A DNA stretch of 64,000 nucleotides, from positions 1 through 64,000 of the forward strand of contig NZ_JAEPBG010000018.1 in NCBI RefSeq assembly GCF_016632335.1. Reading direction: 5' to 3'. Each line of letters opens with the position of its first letter. Position 1 is the stretch's first letter. Below are positions 1-7,285 of this stretch, in pieces. This stretch comes from Noviherbaspirillum pedocola. Lineage in GTDB: Bacteria > Pseudomonadota > Gammaproteobacteria > Burkholderiales > Burkholderiaceae_D. The notes below the pieces were generated by a model. The model was not told the origin of the DNA. It saw nothing but the letters and a program-made list of their open reading frames with translations, and did no database searches. Both the position numbers and the translations under genes were made by a program.

Positions 1-50
1 CGAATTTCACACTTCCGAATATTCGCTGTAACACCTCGCCGCACCTTCTC

Positions 51-91
51 TCCTCTTGCAGTTGGCGCCTTCAGCATCCGCTGCAAGAGGA
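51..91. other. inverted repeat downstream of the enoyl-CoA hydratase gene
   Basis: An 11-bp arm TCCTCTTGCAG (51-61) is mirrored exactly by CTGCAAGAGGA (81-91) around a 19-bp spacer. It lies just beyond the stop codon of the minus-strand hydratase gene, so it could end that transcript or stabilise its 3' end. No T-run follows on either strand, so it is not a classical intrinsic terminator. The rest of bases 1-102 shows no coding signal. Confidence 0.5.
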
Positions 92-102
92 CGCGCACTA
101 TA

Positions 103-879
103 TCAAAGGTTGCGAAATGATGGCAAGCGTTTTTCCAGAAAAGCCTTCATGCCCTCTTTCTGGTCTTCGGTTGCAAAAGTGCCATGGAAGAGCCGACGCT
201 CATACTGCACGCCTTCGGACAGCGTTGTCTCGTAGGCGCGATTGATGGATTCCTTGATCATCATGACCGTAGGGAGCGACATCGATGCGATCGTATTGGC
301 TGCATTCATCGCCTCGTCCATTAACTTCTCCGCGGGAACGACACGCGATACCAATCCACTTCGCTCTGCTTCCACGGCATCCATCATGCGCGCGGTCAGA
401 CAGAGGTCCATAGCCTTGGCTTTGGATACCGCACGCGGCAGTCGTTGTGTTCCCCCGGCTCCCGGCATAGTGCCAAGCTTGATTTCGGGCTGGCCGAACT
501 TGGCGTTGTCAGCCGCAATAATGAAATCACACATCATCGCAAGTTCGCAGCCACCGCCAAGCGCATAGCCGGCTACCGCCGCAATCACTGGCTTGCGCAC
601 CCTACGTAAATGTTCCCAGTTCCGAGTGATGTATTCGCCCTTGAACACGTCCATGTAGCTGTAATTCGCCATCGCGCCGATGTCAGCGCCCGCGGCAAAC
701 GCCTTTTCATTGCCTGTGAGCACGATGCAGCCGATAGCCTCATCCTGATCGAACAGACGCAAGGCGGCGCCTAGCTCGTCCATCAACTGATCATTCAGCG
801 CATTCAGCGCCTTGGGCCGATTTAACCTCACCAGTCCAACCCTGCCGTGCGTCTCGACGAGAATGTTTTCATATTGCAT
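103..879 (-). CDS. enoyl-CoA hydratase
   Basis: A 258-residue crotonase-family protein, predicted to hydrate trans-2-enoyl-CoA to 3-hydroxyacyl-CoA in fatty-acid or amino-acid breakdown in the cytoplasm. The length is typical. It carries the oxyanion-hole stretch around AFAAGADI, the helix [15 protein letters not shown] and the two catalytic glutamates expected of true hydratases (GGGCE and QPEIKLG). The start is the ATG at 879, which has AAGGAG just upstream; the reading frame continues about 50 codons further upstream, but that stretch does not look like crotonase sequence. It stands alone on the minus strand, divergent from the hemerythrin-like gene. The exact substrate cannot be read from sequence. 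Confidence 0.93.
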   Translation of the reverse strand: MQYENILVETHGRVGLVRLNRPKALNALNDQLMDELGAALRLFDQDEAIGCIVLTGNEKAFAAGADIGAMANYSYMDVFKGEYITRNWEHLRRVRKPVIAAVAGYALGGGCELAMMCDFIIAADNAKFGQPEIKLGTMPGAGGTQRLPRAVSKAKAMDLCLTARMMDAVEAERSGLVSRVVPAEKLMDEAMNAANTIASMSLPTVMMIKESINRAYETTLSEGVQYERRLFHGTFATEDQKEGMKAFLEKRLPSFRNL

Positions 880-1107
880 GGGAGCTCCTTGTTGAAATAA
901 GCCGATGGCGGCGTAGATTGTAGCCGCGCAAGTCCCCGGCACAAGGCTCGCTCTTCGTTGAGATCGGGCGCTTGACATCCGCGACTCCCACACTAAGTTG
1001 AACGCATATCGACATGGAAGCGGGTAAAGCTGCAACGAAGCGCCACACAGTGCAGCGTCGCGTCCCTCTACCGGACACCCGCATCAGGAAAGAATCAGGA
1101 GACTTCT

Positions 1108-1554
1108 ATGCAATATCACATTCCGCCGGCAAAGCTGTTCGCATCCAACTTGCCGGCGAATCCCTTGCTGGGCCGCGTGGCGAAAGCGCTGCAAAGCGCG
1201 GCCAAGGCCAAGGATGCGGAGTTCGAAAAGCGTTTCCTCGAACTGACTGCCGAGATCGAGTCGGCTTTCTTCATGGAAGAAGCATGGATGGAAATCAGAG
1301 GTCTGCCGACGCTGAAATCGCAGCGGGAACAGCATGCGCGAGTCCTGCAGGGCATGCATTATGCCCATGCCGCGCTGATGCAAGGGCAGACCGCATCAAG
1401 CCGCAAGGTGGTTACCAGCTTGCTGCCTTTGTGGTTGCCAGAGCATTTCGCCAGCATGCGGCAAGCACTCGGCCAACGGAAAGTCCACAACGTGCTTACA
1501 CACGTTACGGCACCGCGGCGAGACGCATCAGGAGGCCGGCGATTTCGGCAATAG
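1108..1554 (+). CDS. hemerythrin-like protein
   Basis: A 148-residue protein that I read as a small all-helical hemerythrin-like cation-binding protein. Candidate metal ligands are Glu57/58 (FFMEE), His76 (QREQH), His84 or His87 (MHYAH) and His113 in LLPLWLPEHF, which resembles the hemerythrin LxxWLxxH signature. The usual N-terminal His of a diiron site is not obvious, so metal binding may be altered. AGGAG precedes the ATG. The last 27 bp overlap the end of the convergent mltA gene, and the final 20 or so residues (rich in Arg) may be an unstructured tail. Function is unknown; oxygen or iron sensing is only a family-based guess. Confidence 0.6.
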   Translation: MQYHIPPAKLFASNLPANPLLGRVAKALQSAAKAKDAEFEKRFLELTAEIESAFFMEEAWMEIRGLPTLKSQREQHARVLQGMHYAHAALMQGQTASSRKVVTSLLPLWLPEHFASMRQALGQRKVHNVLTHVTAPRRDASGGRRFRQ

Positions 1555-2712
1555 CACCCACAGCATGCCGCGCTGCTTCATCTTTCCCGCCCTATCGCCC
1601 GCTTCGGGACCATAGCCCCAGAAGAAGTCGGCCCGCACGGCATTGCGAATCGCGCCGCCGGTGTCCTGCGCAAGCATCATGCGCTGCAGCGACGCCTTGC
1701 CACCAGGCTCCGTCGTGGAAAGGAATACCGGCGCGCCCAGCGGTATGTATTGCGGATCGACCGCCACCGAACGCTGCGGCGTCAGCGGTACGCCGAGCGC
1801 CCCCTTGGGACCTTTGCGCGGATCGAGGAGCTTCTCTTCCTTGAAGAACACATAGCCAGGGTTGGCGTTCAGCAGCTCCTGCTGGCGCGAGGGATGCGCC
1901 GCCAGCCAGGCCTTGATGCCCTGCGCCGAAGCCTGGTCCATCGTCAGCTCGCCCTTGTCCACCAGATAGCGGCCGATCGAACGATACGGCTGTCCGTTCT
2001 GGTCCGCATAAGCGACGCGCACAGTTTCTTTGCTGTCGGCCAGATGTACGCGACCCGAGCCCTGCACCTGGAGGAAGAATGCGTCGATCGGATTGTCGAC
2101 CCACAACAATTCCTTCCCGGCCAGCGCGTTTGATCCCATCAGTTCGGCGCGCGCCGGATAAGGCACGACCTTGTTGCCGACCAGCCTGCCGCGCAGGCGC
2201 ATATTCTTCAATTCGGGATAGACACTGGAAAGATCGATCGTCAGCAGATCTTCCGGCGCGCGGTACAGCGGTGTCTGAAATGTCCCTCCGCGCTTGCGAC
2301 TGCCATTCAACAGCGGCTCGTAATAGCCGGTGATGAGGCCGTTGTCGCTGCCATCGGGATTGAACACCTGGTTAGGCGTGAAGAAAGCTTCAAAAAAGGT
2401 GCGGATCGCGCGATCGCTGCCGGCATCGACATCCCGGGCAATGGCGCATGGCTCCTTCCATTCCGCGCGACGCGCCATCGCCTCGCAGGTATTCAGGAAT
2501 GCGGGCCAGGCCTCGCGCAGATCGTCGCGCTCCCATCCTGGCAGCGCCTTGAAACTGACCGGGCGCAGCACCGGTCCCGGCTTGGCCGGCGCAGCAGGCG
2601 TTTCGACCTGCCGGGCTGGTGGCGCGCTGACACAACCTGCAAGGCCCGCAACTAGAGATGCGGCGCATGCGAGTACACTGAGGCGCCCGAAAAAACTGGA
2701 GGACAAGGACAT
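1528..2712 (-). CDS. mltA: membrane-bound lytic murein transglycosylase A (lipoprotein)
   Basis: A 394-residue MltA, an outer-membrane lipoprotein that cleaves the MurNAc-GlcNAc bond of peptidoglycan to give 1,6-anhydromuropeptides. The N-terminus is a lipoprotein signal with lipobox LAGC. The family motifs LITGYYEP, FFLQVQGSGR and the C-terminal 3D domain containing AQDTGGAI are present; the Asp in the last is the family's catalytic acid. The ATG at 2712 gives a normal signal-peptide length; an in-frame ATG 51 bp upstream is possible, and neither has a strong ribosome site. The chosen start shares the bases CATG with the start of the 45-residue gene on the other strand. The 3' end overlaps the hemerythrin-like gene by 27 bp. 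Confidence 0.93.
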   Translation of the reverse strand: MSLSSSFFGRLSVLACAASLVAGLAGCVSAPPARQVETPAAPAKPGPVLRPVSFKALPGWERDDLREAWPAFLNTCEAMARRAEWKEPCAIARDVDAGSDRAIRTFFEAFFTPNQVFNPDGSDNGLITGYYEPLLNGSRKRGGTFQTPLYRAPEDLLTIDLSSVYPELKNMRLRGRLVGNKVVPYPARAELMGSNALAGKELLWVDNPIDAFFLQVQGSGRVHLADSKETVRVAYADQNGQPYRSIGRYLVDKGELTMDQASAQGIKAWLAAHPSRQQELLNANPGYVFFKEEKLLDPRKGPKGALGVPLTPQRSVAVDPQYIPLGAPVFLSTTEPGGKASLQRMMLAQDTGGAIRNAVRADFFWGYGPEAGDRAGKMKQRGMLWVLLPKSPAS

Positions 2713-2848
2713 GTGGCTGTTATTGCTGGAAGCGGGTATCGCAATGTTCCTGCTGATATTCATCGTGTGGTGGACCATGTTTGCGGGCAGGAAGCCGGAG
2801 CGCCCCGCCGCGAAGCGGCCGCCGGAAGATGACGACCGCAAAGCCTGA
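2711..2848 (+). CDS. small single-span membrane protein (45 aa)
   Basis: A 45-residue ORF with a hydrophobic segment at residues 2-24 (WLLLLEAGIAMFLLIFIVWW) and a charged, proline-rich tail ending DDDRKA. This fits a single-pass inner-membrane protein with a cytoplasmic tail. It has a good ribosome site (GGAGG about 7 bases before the ATG). It is transcribed away from mltA, and the two start codons interlock on the palindrome CATG, so the two genes probably share a promoter region. Function is unknown; the position suggests an envelope role beside a peptidoglycan hydrolase. The alternative is that it is an unexpressed ORF inside the mltA upstream region. Confidence 0.65.
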   Translation: MWLLLLEAGIAMFLLIFIVWWTMFAGRKPERPAAKRPPEDDDRKA

Positions 2849-2858
2849 AAAGAGCGGG

Positions 2859-3233
2859 CTAGTGTAGCGTGCGCGGAAGCGACAATACAAATTCGGGAAT
2901 CGGCGCCTCGAACTGCGCGCCATCCTCGGCCACGCAGAAATACTCGCCCTTCATCGATCCCTGCGGCGTCTTCAGCGACGTGCCGCTGGTGTATTCGAAC
3001 TGCTCGCCCGGCCGCAGGAAAGGCTGGTAGCCTACGACGCCCAGTCCGCGCACTTCCTCGACATCGTTGTTGGCGTCGGAGATGACCCAATGCCTGGAAA
3101 TCAGCTGGGCTGCGACTTCGCCGGTATTCCGGATCGTGATCGTATAGGCGAACACGAAGCTCGATCGCTCCGGGTCGGACTGACTTTCCAGATACTGGGT
3201 GTGCACGGACACCGTGAATTCATAAGCTGCCAT
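2859..3233 (-). CDS. apaG: ApaG family protein
   Basis: A 124-residue ApaG/DUF525 protein with a fibronectin-III-like fold and the usual family length. Recognisable stretches are TITIRNTGEVAAQLISRHW and the glycine-rich segment VVGYQPFLRPGEQFEYTSG. ApaG is linked to magnesium or cobalt tolerance in enterics, but its biochemical role is unsettled. The ATG at 3233 has AGGG upstream and matches the family N-terminus; the open frame upstream of it is not conserved-looking. It is divergent from rpe and convergent with the 45-residue membrane protein. Confidence 0.93.
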   Translation of the reverse strand: MAAYEFTVSVHTQYLESQSDPERSSFVFAYTITIRNTGEVAAQLISRHWVISDANNDVEEVRGLGVVGYQPFLRPGEQFEYTSGTSLKTPQGSMKGEYFCVAEDGAQFEAPIPEFVLSLPRTLH

Positions 3234-3393
3234 CGGCCCTGTCTTTTCGATGCGGCGCATGCCGCGGTTGATGCGGCATCGGAGCATGCCTGCGTAACGA
3301 GGCCCCGATTCCACACGAAAACGCTCCAAGGCGCAAGCCGCCCAAAAGAGCTGAGCGCGGTAGAATGCCGGCTTCCCTGAAAGACCCCAAGCC

Positions 3394-4059
3394 ATGCGCA
3401 ACTACCGTATCGCCCCGAGCATCCTGTCCGCCGACTTCGCCCGCCTCGGCGAAGAAGTCCGCAACGTCGTCGCCGCCGGCGCCGACATCATTCATTTCGA
3501 CGTGATGGACAACCATTACGTTCCCAACCTCACCATCGGCCCGCTGGTCTGCGAAGCGATCCGGCCGCATGTGCAGGTGCCGATCGATGTGCATCTGATG
3601 GTCAAGCCGGTGGATCGCATCATCCCCGACTTCGCCAAGGCCGGCGCCAACATCATCACCTTCCATCCCGAAGCCTCCGAGCACATCGACCGCTCGCTGC
3701 AACTGATCCGTGACCACGGCTGCAAGGCCGGCCTGGTGTTCAACCCGGCCACGCCGCTGCACTACCTGGATCACGTGATGGACAAGCTCGACATCATCCT
3801 CTTGATGTCGGTGAACCCGGGATTCGGCGGCCAGTCCTTCATTCCCGAGACGCTGAAGAAGGTTGCCGAGGCGCGCCGCCGTATCGACGCCAGCGGCCGC
3901 GACATCATGCTCGAGGTCGATGGCGGCATCAAAGTGGACAACATCGCGCAGGTCGCCGCCGCCGGCGCCGACACCTTCGTCGCCGGTTCCGCGATCTTCG
4001 GCAAGCCGGACTACAAGGCTGTCATCGACGCGATGCGCACGCAGCTGGCCGGGGCATGA
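3394..4059 (+). CDS. rpe: ribulose-phosphate 3-epimerase
   Basis: A 221-residue TIM-barrel enzyme that interconverts D-ribulose 5-phosphate and D-xylulose 5-phosphate in the pentose phosphate pathway. Metal and catalytic residues are visible: His34 and Asp36 (IIHFDVMD), His67 (DVHLMV) and Asp176 (LEVDGGI). The phosphate-binding VNPGFGGQ and the C-terminal GSAIF are present. It overlaps gph by four bases (ATGA), so the two are translationally coupled, the usual rpe-gph arrangement upstream of trpE in Burkholderiales. Confidence 0.97.
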   Translation: MRNYRIAPSILSADFARLGEEVRNVVAAGADIIHFDVMDNHYVPNLTIGPLVCEAIRPHVQVPIDVHLMVKPVDRIIPDFAKAGANIITFHPEASEHIDRSLQLIRDHGCKAGLVFNPATPLHYLDHVMDKLDIILLMSVNPGFGGQSFIPETLKKVAEARRRIDASGRDIMLEVDGGIKVDNIAQVAAAGADTFVAGSAIFGKPDYKAVIDAMRTQLAGA

Positions 4060-4754
4060 GCGCGGCGCACGAGCTGTTTCGCGGCATCCGCGCCGCCATC
4101 ATCGACCTGGACGGCACCATGCTCGATACCGCGCCGGACTTCCTGGTGGCGGTCAACCGCATGCGCGACGAACTGGGCCTGGCGCCGGTAGGCATCGACG
4201 TGATCACGCGCTTCGTCGGCAAGGGCACCGAGCACCTGGTGCGCAGCCTGCTGTCGCTGGATTACGCACCAGACGAACTCGATGCGCATTTCGATGCCGC
4301 GCTGGCGTCCTACCTGCGTCACTACCGCGAAATCAATGGTCTCCATGCGAGCATTTACCCCGGCGTCGAGGAAGGGCTGCGGCACTTCGCACAGCTGGGG
4401 CTGCGCCTGGCCTGCGTCACCAACAAGCCTCATGACTTTGCGCTGCCGCTGCTGGAGCGCGCGGGATTGCGTGGGCATTTCGAGCTGCTCTACGGCGGCG
4501 ATTCGCTGCCGAGGAAAAAGCCCGACCCGCTGCCGCTGCTGACCGTCTGCGCCGACTTTGACCTGGCGCCAGCGCAAGTCGTGGCCATCGGCGACTCGTC
4601 CAACGATGCGCAAGCCGCGCGCGCCGCCGGCTGCCGCGTGCTGAATGTCCCTTACGGCTACAACCATGGCCAGCCTATACAAGATGTCGACTCCGATGGT
4701 ATAGTCGCCACGCTGTTTGATGCAGCCCTCCTGATATCCGCGGCAAATTCCTGA
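4056..4754 (+). CDS. gph: phosphoglycolate phosphatase (HAD family)
   Basis: A 232-residue HAD hydrolase that dephosphorylates 2-phosphoglycolate, a product of DNA repair and oxygenase side reactions. HAD motif I is DLDGTMLDT (nucleophile Asp17, acid Asp19), motif II lies near VTNKP, motif III is the lysine region RKKPDP, and motif IV is [11 protein letters not shown]. Its start overlaps the rpe stop. The 3' end appears to hold the promoter of the trpE leader (4676-4705). Confidence 0.94.
   Translation: MSAAHELFRGIRAAIIDLDGTMLDTAPDFLVAVNRMRDELGLAPVGIDVITRFVGKGTEHLVRSLLSLDYAPDELDAHFDAALASYLRHYREINGLHASIYPGVEEGLRHFAQLGLRLACVTNKPHDFALPLLERAGLRGHFELLYGGDSLPRKKPDPLPLLTVCADFDLAPAQVVAIGDSSNDAQAARAAGCRVLNVPYGYNHGQPIQDVDSDGIVATLFDAALLISAANS
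4676..4705 (+). promoter_or_regulatory. candidate sigma-70 promoter of the trpE leader
   Basis: A hexamer TATACA (4676-4681) is followed after 18 bases by TATAGT (4700-4705). The second is close to the -10 consensus, while the first is a weak -35 match (4 of 6). It lies within the last 80 bp of gph and would start a transcript near 4712, about 45 nucleotides before the leader peptide. It is the best candidate for separate initiation of trpE, but read-through from rpe-gph is equally possible. Confidence 0.4.
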
Positions 4755-4757
4755 TAC

Positions 4758-4844
4758 ATGTCTCTCGTTAAAAAACATGGCTACCCGATGCCGGGCTCGT
4801 TTGAGGCCTGGCCCTGGCGACGCTGGCAATCCCGGACCAATTAG
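4758..4844 (+). CDS. trpL: trp operon leader peptide
   Basis: A 28-codon ORF, too short for routine gene finding, that runs from ATG 4758 to TAG 4842-4844. It contains three tryptophan codons in a six-codon cluster (W-P-W-R-R-W) near its end, in an organism whose ordinary proteins have about one Trp per hundred residues. A strong hairpin with a T-run follows 14 bases after the stop, and trpE begins 93 bases downstream. This is the architecture of ribosome-mediated transcription attenuation: stalling at Trp codons when tRNA-Trp is uncharged would prevent the terminator. No good ribosome site is visible before the ATG. I could not derive a convincing antiterminator pairing by eye. Confidence 0.8.
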   Translation: MSLVKKHGYPMPGSFEAWPWRRWQSRTN

Positions 4845-4857
4845 TCCCCGATATGCC

Positions 4858-4891
4858 TTCGGCCCCATCACGACGGGCCGAAATGTTTTTT
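4858..4891 (+). terminator. attenuator terminator before trpE
   Basis: A perfect 8-bp stem, TTCGGCCC (4858-4865) with GGGCCGAA (4875-4882), closes a nine-base loop and is followed by ATG and six T residues (4886-4891). It lies between the leader peptide and trpE on the same strand, where no gene ends, so it is best explained as a regulated premature terminator. A second weak hairpin (4825-4857) overlaps the third Trp codon and the leader stop and may be part of the switch. Confidence 0.8.
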
Positions 4892-4937
4892 GAACTCGCA
4901 AGCCGCAAACCGTACCTCATGCGGCAAGGAGAGAACC

Positions 4938-6434
4938 ATGACTGAACTCGAATTCAAATCGCTCACCGCGCAGGGCTACAACCGCATTCCGCTCATCGCC
5001 GAAGCCTTTGCCGACCTTGAAACGCCGCTGAGCCTGTACCTGAAACTCGCGCAAACCCAGAACGCCGGCAAGAATACCTTCCTGCTCGAATCCGTCGTTG
5101 GCGGCGAGCGCTTCGGCCGCTATTCCTTCATTGGCCTGCCCGCGTCCACGCTGCTGCGCAGCCATGGCAGCCGCACCGAAGTCATCAGGAACGGCGCCGT
5201 CACCGAAAGCCATGAAGGCAATCCGCTCGACTTCATCGCCGAATTCCAATCCCGCTTCAAGGTCGCGCTCCTGCCCGGCATGCCGCGTTTCTGCGGCGGC
5301 CTGGCCGGCTATTTCGGCTATGACACCGTGCGCCACATCGAGCGTCGCCTGGCACACAGCGCGCCGCGCGACGATCTCGGCCTGCCGGAGATTCAGCTGC
5401 TGCTGACCGAAGAGCTGGCCGTCATCGACAACCTGTCGGGCAAGCTGTACCTGATCGTGTATGCCGACCCGACCCAGCCCGAGGCCTATCCCCGCGCACG
5501 CCGGCGTCTGTCGGACCTGCGCGCGATGCTGCGCCGCGCGGTCGATGCGCCGGTCACTTCAGCCTCGGTGCGCACCGAGACCATCCGCGATTTCGACAAG
5601 GCCGATTACCTCGAAGCCGTCGCTCGCGCCAAGGAATACATCATGGCCGGCGATCTGATGCAGGTGCAGATCGGCCAGCGCCTGAAGAAGCCGTATGTGG
5701 ATTCGCCGCTGTCGCTGTATCGGGCGCTGCGCTCGCTGAATCCGTCGCCCTACATGTACTTCTACAACTTCGGCGACATGCACATCGTCGGCGCGTCGCC
5801 GGAGATCCTGGTGCGCAATGAAGCGCTGCCGGACGGTGGCAAGAAGGTAACGATCCGCCCGCTGGCCGGCACCCGGCCGCGCGGCAACACGCCGGAACGC
5901 GATGCGCAACTGGCCACGGAGCTCCTGGCCGACCCGAAGGAGATCGCCGAGCATGTGATGCTGATCGACCTGGCGCGCAACGACATCGGCCGCATCGCCG
6001 AGATCGGCAGCGTCAAGGTCACCGACAGGTTCGTGATCGAAAAGTATTCGCATGTGCAGCACATCGTTTCCAATGTCGAAGGCACCTTGAAGCCCGGCAT
6101 GTCGAATCTCGACGTGCTGCGTGCCACCTTCCCGGCCGGCACGCTGTCCGGCGCGCCCAAGGTGCGGGCAATGGAAATCATCGACGAGCTCGAGCCGGTC
6201 AAGCGCGGCATCTATGGCGGCGCCTGCGGCTATCTGTCCTTCGGCGGCGAGATGGACCTGGCGATTGCGATCCGCACCGGCGTGATCAAGGACGGCATGC
6301 TGTATGTGCAGGCTGCCGCCGGCATCGTCGCCGACTCGGTGCCCGAGATGGAATGGCAGGAAACCGAGAACAAGGCGCGCGCGGTGCTGCGCGCGGCCGA
6401 ACAGGTGCAGGACGGCCTGGACGGCGGACTGTGA
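4938..6434 (+). CDS. trpE: anthranilate synthase component I
   Basis: A 498-residue enzyme that makes anthranilate from chorismate with ammonia supplied by TrpG, the first committed step of tryptophan synthesis. The N-terminal domain carries the tryptophan feedback region (LLES, about residue 50), and the C-terminal chorismate-binding domain shows [36 protein letters not shown] and a C-terminal IQAAAGIV-like stretch (VQAAAGIV). The start is the ATG at 4938 with AAGGAGAG upstream; the frame is open a little further but overlaps the attenuator. The partner genes trpGDC are 3.2 kb downstream, not adjacent, because two opposite-strand genes intervene. Confidence 0.97.
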   Translation: MTELEFKSLTAQGYNRIPLIAEAFADLETPLSLYLKLAQTQNAGKNTFLLESVVGGERFGRYSFIGLPASTLLRSHGSRTEVIRNGAVTESHEGNPLDFIAEFQSRFKVALLPGMPRFCGGLAGYFGYDTVRHIERRLAHSAPRDDLGLPEIQLLLTEELAVIDNLSGKLYLIVYADPTQPEAYPRARRRLSDLRAMLRRAVDAPVTSASVRTETIRDFDKADYLEAVARAKEYIMAGDLMQVQIGQRLKKPYVDSPLSLYRALRSLNPSPYMYFYNFGDMHIVGASPEILVRNEALPDGGKKVTIRPLAGTRPRGNTPERDAQLATELLADPKEIAEHVMLIDLARNDIGRIAEIGSVKVTDRFVIEKYSHVQHIVSNVEGTLKPGMSNLDVLRATFPAGTLSGAPKVRAMEIIDELEPVKRGIYGGACGYLSFGGEMDLAIAIRTGVIKDGMLYVQAAAGIVADSVPEMEWQETENKARAVLRAAEQVQDGLDGGL

Positions 6435-6503
6435 TCCCGCCGCTGGCGACAGGAATCGCCGGCGGCATACCTTCCGACATCAGATCGCGCCGTGATTGCG
6501 GCA

Positions 6504-6535
6504 TGCCTGCGCGCCGCAGTCGCGCCGCGCAGGCA
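6504..6535. terminator. hairpin between the convergent trpE and hypothetical genes
   Basis: The arms TGCCTGCGCG (6504-6513) and CGCGCAGGCA (6526-6535) form a 10-bp perfect stem with a 12-base loop. They lie between the trpE stop and the stop of the opposing gene. There is no T-run, so termination would be weak or factor-dependent; it is listed because it is the only structure in this convergent gap. Confidence 0.35.
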
Positions 6536-6547
6536 GCACTTGCCGCG

Positions 6548-7225
6548 TCAATCGGGCTCGATATCGCCATTGGCGTCGTTGTAGACGAACCCCGCGTCAT
6601 GGATGTCGAAGGTCTTCGCCGGGATCGGCTTTCTGTCGATTTCCGTGATGCGCCATACCACCCTGCCGTCCTGTGCTGCGATCAGCATCGGCACATGCTG
6701 CTGTGCGCTCCAGCAGATGCGGCTGGAGCGGCCATCCTGCTTCAATTCATACCAGGAGCAGGATTGCAGTGGCTTCGTCGCATCCTTGGGCGCCATGGCA
6801 GCGCTCAGCGTGTAGCCGCCCTTCGGATGGCGCAACGCATGACCGAGGTCGAACCAGTCGGTGAAATTGCCGATGCGGTAAAGGTTCGTGCGGCTGACCT
6901 TCGTGTGGATGCGCTTCTTCAGGTCGAGGATGGACATGTCGAATTCCGCGTCGCCCGGCTGATGCGATGCATAAGTCTCGACGCGGTCGTCAGTGCGGCG
7001 CTTCACGCGGCGATCCGCGTCGCGCCAGACTTCCATCCGGTGCTCGGCGCCGCCGCTGCTGTAGACGGCCTGGTAATGCAGCGCGGCCGGTTCGCCGCGC
7101 TGATGGAAGACCTGCTCGAATGTAAGTTCACTGGCCTCAGACTGCAGGGAAAACGCGGCCGCCGCGCACAGCGCGGCGATCCGCCATCCCTGCCCCCGAA
7201 AGCCACGGTATTGCTCGTGGTTCAA
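6548..7225 (-). CDS. secreted hypothetical protein
   Basis: A protein of about 225 residues with an N-terminal hydrophobic stretch (IAALCAAAAFSLQSEAS) that looks like a Sec signal peptide ending near residue 30. The rest is a soluble domain with several Trp and Tyr, two cysteines close together (SCSWYEL and ICWSAQ) and an acidic end. I do not recognise a family. No ATG is available: two in-frame TTG codons exist at 7231 and 7225, and AGGAG is only one base before the first but seven before the second, so 7225 is preferred. Its stop faces trpE. It lies just downstream of the phosphodiesterase gene on the same strand (60-bp gap), so the two may be co-transcribed. Confidence 0.7.
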   Translation of the reverse strand: MNHEQYRGFRGQGWRIAALCAAAAFSLQSEASELTFEQVFHQRGEPAALHYQAVYSSGGAEHRMEVWRDADRRVKRRTDDRVETYASHQPGDAEFDMSILDLKKRIHTKVSRTNLYRIGNFTDWFDLGHALRHPKGGYTLSAAMAPKDATKPLQSCSWYELKQDGRSSRICWSAQQHVPMLIAAQDGRVVWRITEIDRKPIPAKTFDIHDAGFVYNDANGDIEPD

Positions 7226-7285
7226 GGACAAACTCCTGTCAGGTTGTCGGCGGCCTTTGCCAACGCAAGGCCCCCGATACGGCGC

